64,000 nt of DNA from JAEVLT01 sp964484065 (GCA_964484065.1 CAZAEW010000018.1:1-64000), one strand, 5' to 3'. Numbered from the stretch's first letter, positions 33,765 through 43,439 are shown. Program-made: numbers and translations. Notes: generated by a model not told the origin, from the sequence alone.

Positions 33765-34580
33765 ATGGACCTAATTACAGGTAAGGTAATTATAATATCT
33801 TTATTTTTATTGGTCATTACAATGATTGAGACTTTAGCTTACTCAACTAGGATTTCAGGAGCCAGAGTAAAATTAATTGCAACTGCTTTATCATTGTTTA
33901 GTACACTTGTGATTGTTTCAAGATTTTCAACAATGATTCAACAGCCTCTAACAGCAAAACTAATTGCAGAAGCACCCCATTTAAACAAATTAAATTACAT
34001 AGAGGACCAATATAGGATTTTGATTGGTGTAACATCTATTGGAGTGTTGTTAGGAATTTTTCTTTTTCCAACATTCATCAATATCTTTTCACGAGCTATA
34101 GTTCAATTATCCAATCAACGTGGTTCAATAATTGGACTGTTCATAAATCAATTTAATTGGAATGGTATTAAAAAGGTATTTACGTGTTTTAAACTACCAA
34201 GATTTGCTTATCTTAAGGGAATTACATTAAAAACTATTCCAAAACGTCTCTTTGTGATTAATGTTATTATTTCTGCCGTATTTACCATTGGGGTTCTTTC
34301 TTCTATATATGCATCAATGTTAGTGCCGAAAGATTATGCTCAAGCTGCATTAATGTCATCTGGGATTATAAATGGTATAGCTACTATTTTATTAACATTG
34401 TTTATTGACCCAAAAGCTTCAGTATTAGCTGATAGAGTAATGAAAAAAGAAAGTGATTATATTTATTTAAAGAGTTATTCTTTGACAATGATTAGCTCAA
34501 AATTCTTGGGTACTATTATGGCTCAACTTCTGTTTATCCCTGCTGCATATTATGTAGCTTGGTTTGCTAAGTGGATTTAG
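33765..34580 (+). CDS. amj: Alternate lipid II flippase Amj
   Basis: A 271-residue membrane protein of the Amj (YdaH) family: the start MDLITGKVIIISLFLLVITMIETLAYSTRISGARVKLIA and the block ISRFSTMIQQPLTAKLI are characteristic. About seven to eight helices. In B. subtilis Amj is the back-up flippase that moves lipid II when MurJ is missing or blocked, and is induced by cell-envelope stress. ATG 33765 follows GAGGAG; an upstream in-frame ATG lacks a ribosome site. Isolated gene in a decayed region. Confidence 0.9.
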   Translation: MDLITGKVIIISLFLLVITMIETLAYSTRISGARVKLIATALSLFSTLVIVSRFSTMIQQPLTAKLIAEAPHLNKLNYIEDQYRILIGVTSIGVLLGIFLFPTFINIFSRAIVQLSNQRGSIIGLFINQFNWNGIKKVFTCFKLPRFAYLKGITLKTIPKRLFVINVIISAVFTIGVLSSIYASMLVPKDYAQAALMSSGIINGIATILLTLFIDPKASVLADRVMKKESDYIYLKSYSLTMISSKFLGTIMAQLLFIPAAYYVAWFAKWI

Positions 34581-34739
34581 TCACTCCTTCTTCAGCAACT
34601 AGAGGTTTATGAGTAAGAACTAGGCTACCAACTACAGGTGGCTTTTCTTTTTGCAGTAACGGGTGAGTTGAACAATCTTCATTAGCTTTTATTCAATCGG
34701 GTCAGATGATGGAGGAAATTTTGGAATAGCATTAGCAAG

Positions 34740-34996
34740 GTGAAGGGTACCACAAGGAAGTCTCGTCGATGCCAACAAATTGTTCACCAAGTGATTGGCC
34801 GATGGCTGGGTGATGAAATAGACCAGACCTCTCTGTCCTTTCTCGAAAAGAAGAAGCCATATCCTCTATAGAGGTCGCGAAGTATTTGAAGCCAAGTGAC
34901 AAGACGGTAAAGAAGTACTTAAAAATGCTCATTCCCGCATCTGGGATCATGAGGGTCCGCTCTTATCGGTTGGGGGATCAGATTAAGTACCCGAAC
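34740..34996 (+). pseudogene. Fragment of a helix-turn-helix protein
   Basis: A stop-to-stop frame from about 34817 to 34999 reads RPDLSVLSRKEEAISSIEVAKYLKPSDKTVKKYLKML..., which looks like a winged-helix/HTH piece. Upstream, another frame (QQIVHQVIGRWLGDEIDQTSLSFLEKK) may continue it after a frameshift. No start or ribosome site is seen. The identity is unknown. The rest of 34581-34740 holds a short hairpin and no gene. Confidence 0.35.
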
Positions 34997-34998
34997 TG

Positions 34999-35192
34999 AC
35001 AAATAGACGGAAAAATTCCGTTTATTTAGTAAATAGCATTGAAAATAGCTTGAATAGACGGAGAGATTCCGCCTATTGACTCGAAAAACGTGAAAATGGA
35101 GGATTTTGCATTGCATAGTCGGAAAATCTCCCCTTATTTCCCCCAAAAACGAGCCCCATTCAGCATCTAAGCGGAAAATCTCCGCTTATTTT
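34999..35192. repeat. Palindrome array with 51/61/52-bp steps (4 copies)
   Basis: Short palindromes start at about 35004 (AATAGACGGAA / TTCCGTTTATT), 35055 (AATAGACGGA / TTCCGCCTATT), 35116 (a weaker TAGTCGGA / TCCCCTTA form) and 35168 (AAGCGGA / TCCGCTT). Between the first and second copies a G-T pair becomes G-C, so pairing is kept. The gap 35193-35558 shows no gene. Confidence 0.75.
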
Positions 35193-35298
35193 ACTTTCGC
35201 GGGTTACTTAATTAAGGATGAAAATCATCGCGAGACGGGTTTTTACAAAAAGGGTGCATTGATTTTAGTAAGAGAACCTCATTTTGATGCATTACGGA

Positions 35299-35340
35299 GA
35301 ACCATATCATAAGTAAGTTTTTTAAATAATATAATCTTCA
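35299..35340. repeat. 41-bp dispersed repeat, copy 1
   Basis: GAACCATATCATAAGTAAG and the following TTTTTTAAATAATATAATCTTC are nearly identical to 37959-38000. Confidence 0.75.
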
Positions 35341-35558
35341 ACAAATGGGCGCGTTTATGGAAGATCATAAGCCTAATTCCTCGATAAAAACATGGAGGGA
35401 TTAGGCTTTTTTATATTTCAAAATCATTGAATTTATCCTTTTTGGTAAACTCGTTGGCAGCAAGCGGTACATTTTATTGGCTGTAATCATTAATACATCT
35501 CCCTTTAAAATTGCCCTTTTCCTCCACATAACAAAAACCCTAATATTAGGCAGGGAAT

Positions 35559-36290
35559 TCACACGTTTATCGTTTGGTCATAGTTCTCCCTCAATCGTTT
35601 TGTATCTTCTTTGGGTGGAAAATCAAACATTCGTGAATATTCACGGCTTTACAGCCAACACGATATGCCACAGCAGTGGCATCCGTGGACACCGATAATA
35701 ACAGACGACGAGCTTCCTGTAGTTTTAATTGTTTTTGAAATTGAATAGGGCCCATTGCAGTTACTTCTTTAAAATGCTTATGAGATGAAGAAACACTCAT
35801 ATTGACTGTTTCTGCAAGCACGTCAACCCTAAGCGGTTTATCATAGTTAGTCATAATTAGTTGGATGGCATTTTTAATTTGATAGGCACTGTTGCCTTTT
35901 ATTACAATTTTCTTCAGCGTCTCTCCATGCTCCTTCTTCAGAACTCTATAGATAACTTCTTTTGTGAACAAAGGAGCAAGTGTGGAAATATCTTCAGGAG
36001 TATATAGTAGTCGAACTAATCTGACTACAGCATCCAACAAAGATGGATTTAATCTACTGACAAACATGCCTCGTTCTGAATATCCTTCCGAAGCAGACGA
36101 AAAGTTGACATCGCCTAAAACTTTCAGGATTTGATTTGTAGTAAGCTCTAGTATGAAAGCTAGATAAGGACTTCTAGGAGATGTTTCAATGATTTGGCTT
36201 GTAACTGGCAAGTCGATAGATGCAACAAGGTAATCCCCAGACCGTATCTAAAGTTCTCCATTCCTAGCGATACTTCTTTCGCACCTTGAG
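35559..36290 (-). pseudogene. Decayed AraC-family regulator (YqhC-like)
   Basis: The main minus-strand frame (36211-35591) covers an AraC_N ligand domain (LPVTSQIIETSPRSPYLAFILELTTNQI) and the first HTH (LRVDVLAETVNMSVSSSHKHFKEVTAMGPIQFQKQLKLQEARRLL). Upstream, residues KEVSLGMENFRYG lie in another frame, so the start is lost by a frameshift near 36240. Downstream, a small deletion around 35645 removes the second-HTH recognition region; the expected ending REYSRMFDFPPKEDTKRLRENYDQ is found in the neighbouring frame and stops at 35559. Regulated target unknown. Confidence 0.85.
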
Positions 36291-36299
36291 CCGCAATTT

Positions 36300-36660
36300 T
36301 GGTATCGTTTTAATCGAAGAAAATTCAAAGGTAAATAGTTTAGCCGAGGGGCACTATGTGGATCAACTAAAACTATCACCTATTCTGAGCTAGTGGAATA
36401 ATTATTTTAAAAATAATAAACAAAGTCAAAAATTTCCAATTAATAACAAATAAGTTGATTATAAATAAAAAAAGGTAGCTTTTCAGCAACTTTAAGCAAT
36501 CAAAGTTGAACCTATTGGAATCCTTTAACATTCAGCCCATTTTTGCTAAAAATCACCGAAGTCCAATCATGTCCATTTATAAAACATAATATGTAATAAC
36601 TAAAGGGGACAAGTACTCAAAGGAAAATCTTATACCCTTTAAAAGTAAAATAAGGAGTGA
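36300..36660. other. Non-coding gap
   Basis: AT-rich, no supported gene. It holds the leader of the next gene, whose AAGGAGTG ribosome site ends it. Confidence 0.5.
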
Positions 36661-36664
36661 TAGA

Positions 36665-37507
36665 ATGCCAAATTACAGATCTTCTGATCGGAGTAACAGC
36701 CGGAAATTATATCATAAATCTAATTATGATCCAACTCCTCGTAACAGCCGGAAACTCAATCATAATTCATATGAGGGTGACCTTTCATTTGGAGAAGAAA
36801 ATATTAATGTAACAATAAGTGCGGTTACTACACACAGTTTTGAATATTCTCTTACTGTCGAGGTTTCTCATAATGTGCATGAAGGGGTGGATGCCGAGGT
36901 TTCTTTCGAAGCACGAGGCGAGGATTGGAACCCTGCCCCGTCTTGGTTTCCTATCATAATTCGAACTATTTCAGGTATAATCACAGCTGATGGTACTCGA
37001 GAGAGTGGTTCTGGTTTTACAAGTGAAAAATTGGAAAAAGGAATATACCGTGTTACATTTACAACAGATTTTACTGCGGGAATCGAGGCTAAGGACATTC
37101 ATGTATATCCATCAGCACGTTTTTCAGGAACTCCTATTTCAAGACCAGCTATTTCAGGGTCTGTTATTCCAGATACTCCAACTACAAAAACATGGGGAGG
37201 TATTATAAAGGCTGATGGTACTTGGGTTGGAGAAAATTTTGAGGTTCGAAAATTATCTGATAGCAGATACCAAGTTCACTTTTTAAATGTCGATGAAAGT
37301 CAAGTTGATTTCTTTTATCCACCATGGTCAGTGGACATAGGCCTTTCTAATCAAAAGTCTGGACAAGGTGTTAAATTGCGTCCTGGATGGGATAAAACCC
37401 ACTTTATGTACCAAACGTATGAATTAAATAAATATCAGGAACAGGTGCCTAAAGATCTTAGTGTTGATTTCTCAGCAAGTGTAACACTTAAAAAGCCTAA
37501 CCAGTAA
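36665..37507 (+). CDS. Hypothetical beta-rich protein with internal duplication
   Basis: A 280-residue protein without signal peptide. The N-terminus has a short repeated block (NSRKLYHKSNYD / NSRKLNHNSYEG) rich in Ser, Asn, Tyr and Arg. Then come alternating strands with two copies of a motif: ISGIITADGT ... FTSEKLEKGIYRVTF and WGGIIKADGT ... FEVRKLSDSRYQVHF, each followed by a strand pair. This resembles the repeats of tail-fibre or surface proteins but I do not recognise the family. Good ribosome site AAGGAGTG, own terminator. Stands alone. Confidence 0.75.
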   Translation: MPNYRSSDRSNSRKLYHKSNYDPTPRNSRKLNHNSYEGDLSFGEENINVTISAVTTHSFEYSLTVEVSHNVHEGVDAEVSFEARGEDWNPAPSWFPIIIRTISGIITADGTRESGSGFTSEKLEKGIYRVTFTTDFTAGIEAKDIHVYPSARFSGTPISRPAISGSVIPDTPTTKTWGGIIKADGTWVGENFEVRKLSDSRYQVHFLNVDESQVDFFYPPWSVDIGLSNQKSGQGVKLRPGWDKTHFMYQTYELNKYQEQVPKDLSVDFSASVTLKKPNQ

Positions 37508-37528
37508 ATTCTTTACTTATTAATGTTT

Positions 37529-37562
37529 GAGACGAGAGAACTGCCTATCGCCTCATTTTTTT
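37529..37562 (+). terminator. Terminator after the beta-rich protein gene
   Basis: GAGACGA / TCGCCTC and seven T residues. The gap 37563-38264 contains no supportable gene; a fragment GFNFGSPLSFSDTPSWLSSANLE may be a relic. Confidence 0.7.
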
Positions 37563-37958
37563 GCCTCTTAAATAACTACGGTGATCCGTACCACAAGTGA
37601 TAGTAAAGCGGAAGTTTGAACTGAACGTTGAAACTGCGATGCTGTGCACTCATTAAGGTGCTTAGAGCATAGATATTTCTTCGTTTTGAATATCAATGAC
37701 CAAACCTGTTAAAGGCCGCAAATTCTCCTACACTTTCTCTCTTATGATGTTTCGAGCTTATTTCACGGAAGCCGATGGCTTTCCCGTTTAGGCTGATACA
37801 GAAAAATAACTCATTTCTACAGGTGAGAAGGGCTTTAATTTCGGTTCCCCCCTCAGTTTCTCCGACACGCCGTCCTGGCTTTCATCCGCGAATCTCGAAA
37901 TATCTACGGAAGACGATTTCTTTTATGGAATTTGCTTTATAAGTGAATGAAGTGAGTT

Positions 37959-38000
37959 GAACCGTATCATAAGTAAATTTTTTAAATAATACAATCTTCC
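37959..38000. repeat. 41-bp dispersed repeat, copy 2
   Basis: Nearly identical to 35299-35340; differs at about three positions. Confidence 0.75.
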
Positions 38001-38264
38001 ACTATCATGCGCAATTCTCTAATAGAGTTGTGCTCTTTCTTTAGGATAAGGGTCAAGATTGTGAATTAAAATGGAACTCTTATGTGTTTGGAGATTTTCA
38101 TAAAATAATGCCACAAAAATACGTATGGTAAGTGTGGAAAGAGTGTTAGATAATGATATTACAACCAGCCGGGTTCTATAATTGGAGGAAAATTACTCTA
38201 AAGATTTCGCCACAAAATGGAAATGAAATCTGATAAACTGCTCTGAAAGGTGGAGTATATATAT

Positions 38265-39126
38265 TATGTCATTTAAATCAATTGAGGGGAAAATCTTTTT
38301 AATGAAGCTTATCAAAAGAATCTGGAGTTATGGGAAATTCCTCATCAATCTATCTACGTTGAGACTTCCTATGGAAAGACACATATCATAACCGCTGGAG
38401 AAAAGCATTTACCTCCATTGATCCTCCTTCATGGAGCTGGAATGGGTGCAACGATATGGTATAAAAATATCGACACTTTTTGCGAGAACCATAGAGTCTA
38501 TGCAATTGATGTAATGGGAGATATGAACAAAAGTGACCCCATTAAGTCGTTTCATAATGGCGAAGATATAGCAGAATGGATTTCTGAAGTGTTGGATTCT
38601 TTACATATTGAAAAAACGGTTGTCATAGGCCATTCTGCAGGTGGATATGTGGCTTTAAACTTTTCAATTTATGCGCAGCATCGAGTTGGAAAATTGATTT
38701 TATTAGCGCCAGCCGCTTCTTTTATTCCATTTCATAAGCAGTTTTTGATACGACTGGGTTTAATAAATTTTTTTCGTAATAAATCTTTTATTGAACGTTT
38801 TTTTTTGCAACTGGTTTGTAGCTAAAGGAAATCATATTGATGGTTACAGTTTTGAACAGTTCATTTATGGGATTTTTCATTACAAATGGAAGTCCAAGCC
38901 CGTTATCCCCACTGTTATTCCGGAGGAACGGTTAAAAACAATTGAAGTCCCTGTTCTTTTATTAATGGGGGAACAGGAGGTTATTTACAATCCGCGAAAG
39001 GCAGTAGCTTCAGCCCAAAAGTGTATTCCTCACATAAACATTAAGATGGTGCCTCGTGCAAGCCATACTTTATTTATTGAACAAGCAGACTTGGTGAATC
39101 AGTATATGGCGGATTTCTTGCATTGA
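38265..39126 (+). pseudogene. Alpha/beta hydrolase broken by two frameshifts
   Basis: The N-terminus MSFKSIEG at 38265 is shifted near 38295 into the frame LFNEAYQKNLELWEIPHQSIYVETSYGKTHII. That frame carries the oxyanion segment LILLHGAGMGATIW and the nucleophile elbow GHSAGG. At a run of nine T residues (about 38798-38806) the frame shifts again; the second half has the acid and His context (VLLLMGEQEVIYNPRKA ... ASHTLFIEQADLV). A complete hydrolase can be read by joining the pieces. Two independent shifts argue for a true pseudogene, but the T-run could be slippage, phase variation or a sequencing error. Confidence 0.85.
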
Positions 39127-39330
39127 AGAACAATGATTATGAATCTGAAAGTGAATCGTTAGAATGGGAAATTGTTAATGAGAAAGGATGACTTATATCT
39201 TAATCACATAAGTTAAACTTTCAACAGGCGTAATAAGCCCCTCAGTATGATTCTTCGATCGGGCGCGATTGTGGAGCAACACTATTTGGAAATAATCAAC
39301 CTTTTTCTAAAACCAAAACGTAAATCTGCT

Positions 39331-39382
39331 AAAAAAGAATCCGTTTTGATCAATCTTTTTTATCAAAAGGGATTCTTTTTTC
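39331..39382 (+). terminator. Long terminator hairpin
   Basis: AAAAAAGAATCCGTTTTGAT (39331-39350) and ATCAAAAGGGATTCTTTTTT (39362-39381) with one mismatch; can act in both directions. It lies between the hydrolase pseudogene and the GyrI-like gene. Confidence 0.85.
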
Positions 39383-39442
39383 GAAAAATGCTAGTTTGTG
39401 GGATATTTCTATTCAAACTGTATTTCAATGCAAGAACATAGC

Positions 39443-40099
39443 TTACAGTGACATGGACTGATCGCTAAGCGAGGATACTTTTTTCCTAACCTGATATCTC
39501 AGAACCGTTTTAAGTTTTGCCGGTTCCACTCTTCTGAAATCAGAAAGATAGATTTCTTTATGCTCCAAAGTAACTCTTTCAAGATGGTTTTGAATTAGAA
39601 ATTCATCCATTTTATCAAAGGTTTGCGGTTCATTATCATATGGACCGACATGGAGCATTTGCACAGACAGACCATCTTCGAGCGAGCAGAAATCTACTTC
39701 ATCCAGGAAAGGATGAGGATTCTTTTTTCTGACAGACTCAAATGCCCGTTCTGTCACTTCCTTTGTCACAAAATCCGGCTGCCGAATCATAATTCTGTAT
39801 ACCAATTCATCTTTATTTAATGAAGCCGATTTCTGCCCTTCTTCCGTTAATCCCCATATTCCTTCCAATGGGTATACGGTATATTCAAAATAACCTTCCG
39901 GGGTAAATCCCTGTTTTGGCATCATCCGGACAGCATAAGCCAGTGAATACAGAACTCCAATTTTTTCCGCAAATTCCTCGCCGTTTGGATTTCCTTGTCC
40001 TTTAATCGTAAAAAATTTCTGTTCGGGAACGGTCAGCAATTCAGGTTTTTGTTTTGGCATATAGAAAGCCTTCTCAATCTTTTTCCATTCATGCTTCAT
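39443..40099 (-). CDS. GyrI-like small-molecule binding domain protein
   Basis: A 218-residue protein of the GyrI-like/YdeI-type fold (SOUL-like ligand domain): start KHEWKKIEKAFYMPKQKPELLTVPEQKFFTIKGQGNPNGEEFAEKI, then LYSLAYAVRMMPK and a C-terminal MLHVGPYDNEPQTFDKMDEFL. ATG at 40099 follows AAAGGAG; the upstream frame start has none. Such proteins bind hydrophobic or cationic drugs or act as hydrolases, and often sit near MerR/AraC regulators; here none is intact nearby. Confidence 0.85.
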   Translation of the reverse strand: MKHEWKKIEKAFYMPKQKPELLTVPEQKFFTIKGQGNPNGEEFAEKIGVLYSLAYAVRMMPKQGFTPEGYFEYTVYPLEGIWGLTEEGQKSASLNKDELVYRIMIRQPDFVTKEVTERAFESVRKKNPHPFLDEVDFCSLEDGLSVQMLHVGPYDNEPQTFDKMDEFLIQNHLERVTLEHKEIYLSDFRRVEPAKLKTVLRYQVRKKVSSLSDQSMSL

Positions 40100-40283
40100 C
40101 AGAAATTCTCCTTTAAACAATTCATTTACTAAAAGTATAACCCAAGAAATTCGGCAGCAGAGTCATAATGGTAATTGTTTCTTTTTATTCAATATTTAGT
40201 TGAATGGGTGCGCGAAAAAAGGTTAAAGTTTCCATCTCGCTTATGTTAATATTGATTTAATTCTTATGAAGAGGTGAGCCCAG

Positions 40284-40994
40284 TTGAGCGGAGATGAGAG
40301 AAATACAAAGTTAGATTTGGAGAGAATTGTTTTTATCGGGAGAACGTTTGAAGAATATTTAGACATGTTTTCTCTATCCGAGGAAACGATGAAAGGAAAG
40401 AGAATTCTTGATTGTCCGGCGGGAGCTTGTTCATTTACAGCTGTCGGCAACAAATCAGGTTTCGATATAACGGCTTGTGATATTGCGTATTATTATTCAT
40501 CTGATGACTTGAAAAATAAAGGCCTTCGGGATCTTGAACATACGATGGAGAATATGGAAAAAGCCAGAGGCAATTTCAAATGGGATTATTTTAAAAATGT
40601 AGAAGGCCTTAAAAAACATCGTTTCAGTGCATTCAAAAATTGTACGGATGATATGGCGAAATCAAACGACAGATACATTCCTGCAGTTTTACCTGCATTA
40701 CCATTTTTGGATGACGAATTTGATATTTGTCTTTCGGCACATTTTCTATTTATGTACGATGACCGATTAGATTATGAATTTCATTTAAAAACAATTAAGG
40801 AACTTTTGAGAGTTTCAAAAGAAGAAATCAGAATCTTCCCTTTAGTAAACCTGGAAGGAAAGCGGTATGAGCATTTGGATGAATTAATCCGATATTTTGA
40901 AGATAAAGGGAATACTGTCGAAGAGATAAAAGTGCCCTATGAATTTCAGGCAAAGGCAAACTCTATGTTAAGAATAAAAAAGGTTAACAAGTAA
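40284..40994 (+). CDS. Class I SAM-dependent methyltransferase-like protein
   Basis: A 236-residue protein. Motif I appears as ILDCPAGACSFTAVG, followed by DITACDIAYYYS (motif II) and the LPFLDDEFDICLSAHFLFMYDDRL region (motif IV). TTG start behind GAGGTGAG. Substrate unknown. Followed after 21 bp by an SRPBCC gene, probably one transcript. Confidence 0.85.
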   Translation: MSGDERNTKLDLERIVFIGRTFEEYLDMFSLSEETMKGKRILDCPAGACSFTAVGNKSGFDITACDIAYYYSSDDLKNKGLRDLEHTMENMEKARGNFKWDYFKNVEGLKKHRFSAFKNCTDDMAKSNDRYIPAVLPALPFLDDEFDICLSAHFLFMYDDRLDYEFHLKTIKELLRVSKEEIRIFPLVNLEGKRYEHLDELIRYFEDKGNTVEEIKVPYEFQAKANSMLRIKKVNK

Positions 40995-41015
40995 AATAGT
41001 TTGTGAGGTGAAGAA

Positions 41016-41432
41016 ATGGACTCCGGGAGAATGGTTGGGCAAACGAAAAGTGCTGGGTTCCAAGTGGGAGTGAGAAGGACCCTTCCAATTTCACAGGAAA
41101 GAGCCTGGGAAATTGTCACTTCTGAAGATGGATTAAAATTATGGTTAGGGGATAGTGCCGGAATATCTCTCCAACCAGGCAAGAACTATGTCACAAATAC
41201 AGGTGAAGGTCAAATTCGAATTGTTAAACCGCTGCAGCAGCTTCGGCTTACCTGGAAAAGAGAGGGATGGATAAAGGCATCTACAATTCAAATCCGGATC
41301 ATTCCAAAAGAAAGTGCCAAAACAACGATTAGCTTCCATCAAGAAAATCTTTCTGATCAGTATGTAAGAGAAGAAATGAAGCAATATTGGGAAAGAGTTC
41401 TTAAACGAATAGAAGAAAAGGATTTATTTTAA
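41016..41432 (+). CDS. SRPBCC (AHSA1-like) domain protein
   Basis: A 138-residue protein of the START/Bet v 1-like superfamily: VGVRRTLPISQERAWEIVTSEDGLKLWLG at the start, a central strand run (LTWKREGWIKASTIQIRI) and the long C-terminal helix (EEMKQYWERVLKRIEE). Such domains bind hydrophobic ligands. Start ATG after GAGGTGAAG. Confidence 0.85.
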   Translation: MDSGRMVGQTKSAGFQVGVRRTLPISQERAWEIVTSEDGLKLWLGDSAGISLQPGKNYVTNTGEGQIRIVKPLQQLRLTWKREGWIKASTIQIRIIPKESAKTTISFHQENLSDQYVREEMKQYWERVLKRIEEKDLF

Positions 41433-41471
41433 AAAGAAAAATAAATATCTGTTGCTAATTGGAGGACTATT

Positions 41472-41861
41472 ATGGAACACGAATTAAAAGAATTTATTAA
41501 GAAGTGCGATCTTGCCATCAAACAAGAGGATTTTGATACCTTGATGAACTATTATACTGAGGATGCCATTTTGGTTGTAAAGCCCGGAATGATTGCTCGA
41601 GGTAAAGCGGAAATCAAAAAAGCTTTTATAGCCATTTCAAAATACTTCAATAACACTCTTGTCCCAACACAGGGCGAAATGGTTATTTTAGAAGCTGGTG
41701 ATACTGCATTAGTCCTTTCTCAGACCCTTCTTGATGCTGAAAAAAAGGATAACGAATATACAATGGACAGAAGGGCAACATATGTTTTTAAGAAAAATGG
41801 ACAAGGCGAATGGCTTTGTGCCATTGATAACTCTTATGGAACGGAATTGCTAAATAAGTAG
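41472..41861 (+). CDS. SnoaL/DUF4440-like NTF2-fold protein
   Basis: A 129-residue protein with the NTF2-fold pattern: EHELKEFIKKCDLAIKQEDFDTLMNYYTEDAILVVKPGMIARGKAEIKKAF and the closing strands RRATYVFKKNGQGEWLCAIDNSYG. Ribosome site GGAGGA. Possibly in one unit with the two genes before it. Terminator at 41924. Confidence 0.85.
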   Translation: MEHELKEFIKKCDLAIKQEDFDTLMNYYTEDAILVVKPGMIARGKAEIKKAFIAISKYFNNTLVPTQGEMVILEAGDTALVLSQTLLDAEKKDNEYTMDRRATYVFKKNGQGEWLCAIDNSYGTELLNK

Positions 41862-41923
41862 AAAATAATTGTTTGTAAAATGTTATATTCAAGAAAAACC
41901 TATCTTTTTAGATATGATGGTAA

Positions 41924-41962
41924 AAGTGTGTTTCTGCATTATGCGGGGACACACTTTTTTCT
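41924..41962 (+). terminator. Terminator after the NTF2-fold gene
   Basis: AGTGTGT / ACACACT and six T residues. Confidence 0.75.
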
Positions 41963-42045
41963 TATTCCGGAAACGGATAGATTAACAAATGATTGGAAAT
42001 AGATGGTAAAATAGATGCAAATGATAAAGGCGGAGAGTGGGACTT

Positions 42046-42342
42046 TTGAGGGTTTTAATAGAGTTAGCACGAATTACTTTTATATTTGTATTTATTGGAG
42101 GAATTTTTAGTGCATTAATAAATTTTATATATGAAAAATTAGGGGTAAACACCGATACTTATGGCTGGATAGCAATGATGGCTATTCTAATTTACCTGTT
42201 TGTAATGTATAGGAATAAATATCAGTTTAGTGGATGGTATACGGGAAAAGGTCGAGAAAAACTCCCTAAGATAGCAGCAAAATTACTTATTTCCATTTCA
42301 ATATTATTATTGTTATTACCACCGTTTCTCAGTTTCTTCTAA
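42046..42342 (+). CDS. Small membrane protein, unknown family
   Basis: About 98 residues; TTG at 42046 is better placed than GTG at 42037 relative to the CGGAG ribosome site. Three helices (about 5-28, 40-57, 78-96) with a QFSGWYTGKGREKLPK loop. Unknown function. Confidence 0.65.
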   Translation: MRVLIELARITFIFVFIGGIFSALINFIYEKLGVNTDTYGWIAMMAILIYLFVMYRNKYQFSGWYTGKGREKLPKIAAKLLISISILLLLLPPFLSFF

Positions 42343-42349
42343 AGCTAAT

Positions 42350-42849
42350 AACGGATGAAAGAGTTTAAGATTGGAACTGTCACACTGCTACATTCAAATT
42401 TTTCTGGAGTGCAAGTTACGGAAGCATATATCCAACGCTTAATGCTTTGGTACATGATGGAATGGTAACAAAGCTTGAGACTATAGAAAATGGCAGGGAT
42501 AAAGTGATTTATACGATTACAGACGGTGGTAAAGACCATTTAAAAAAATGGCTTGCGCTGCCGGTAACTAAAGATGAATTACGATAAGAAACATTAATGA
42601 AGGTTTTTTTTGGGAGATGAAGCAGGTTCGTATATAACTTTGGAGCATATACACAATTTTGAGTCAAAAATAAAAAATGATTTACCTTTTCTGCAAGGGG
42701 CAGTTCATGAGCTGACAAAAATACAAAATGAGGAGGAAGCGCATAAATACTTTTTGCTGACAGCCATTGTTTGGAAAAAGGATCTATGAAGCTTATCTGG
42801 AATGGTGTGAGGATGCGAGGAAAATATTGGGAGAAATGGATAGCTGATT
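42350..42849 (+). pseudogene. Decayed PadR-family regulator
   Basis: Pieces in different frames: WSASYGSIYPTLNALVHDGMVTKLETIENGRDKVIYTITDGGKDHLKKWLALPVTKDELR (winged helix and start of the PadR C-terminal domain), then a stop near 42585, then ETLMKVFFGDEAGSYITLEHIHNFESKIKNDL and, after another shift near 42778, YEAYLEWCEDARKILGEMDS. The N-terminal helix-turn-helix is also damaged. Compare the intact PadR gene at 58.7 kb. Confidence 0.85.
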
Positions 42850-42879
42850 AAAACAATAGTATTTTCGGGAGGGAATGAT

Positions 42880-43359
42880 ATGTTAGGTCATTTAGGATTT
42901 TCATATGTAGGTCTGATCTATTTATTGATGTTATTTATACCAAACATCATTTGGAGCAAAAATCAGCCAGTAGATTATGACTATACCCGCGAAAACAAAA
43001 TATTATTATTGTTTGAACGTGTTGGACAGGTTTGTTGTACGTGCAGCGTATTGATTTTTAGTGATTTTAACATTTCAGCCTTTTCATCATGGAGTTTGTG
43101 GTTATTAGCATCATTTTTACTGATGATTCTTTATGAGATGAGTTGGGTTCGGTATTTTATTAATGAACATACAGAAGAAAACTTTTATCGAAGTTTTTGG
43201 GGGATTCCCGTGCCAGGTGCGAGCTTGCCTGTGACCGCTTTTCTGCTGCTGGGGATATACGGGAAAGTCGGTTTGCTGATTGTATCTGCCATTATACTGG
43301 GTATTGGACATATAGGAATACACATTCAGCATTTAAAAGAATTAAAACAAGTTTTTTGA
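42880..43359 (+). CDS. Polytopic membrane protein, unknown family
   Basis: A 159-residue protein with four to five helices and a conserved-looking polar loop (WVRYFINEHTEENFYRSFWGIPVPGASLPV). The ribosome site CGGGAGGG precedes the ATG. It sits directly after the broken PadR gene, which may once have regulated it. Confidence 0.7.
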   Translation: MLGHLGFSYVGLIYLLMLFIPNIIWSKNQPVDYDYTRENKILLLFERVGQVCCTCSVLIFSDFNISAFSSWSLWLLASFLLMILYEMSWVRYFINEHTEENFYRSFWGIPVPGASLPVTAFLLLGIYGKVGLLIVSAIILGIGHIGIHIQHLKELKQVF

Positions 43360-43439
43360 ATCATTTTGATCTTGTTTTGTAAATATCAGTTTATTACGAT
43401 TGATAGAACGATCAGAAATGTATTAGAGGTGGACTTCAA

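Noticed and set aside
39247..39441. 64-codon + strand frame
   Set aside because: It spans a strong terminator hairpin and has no ribosome site.
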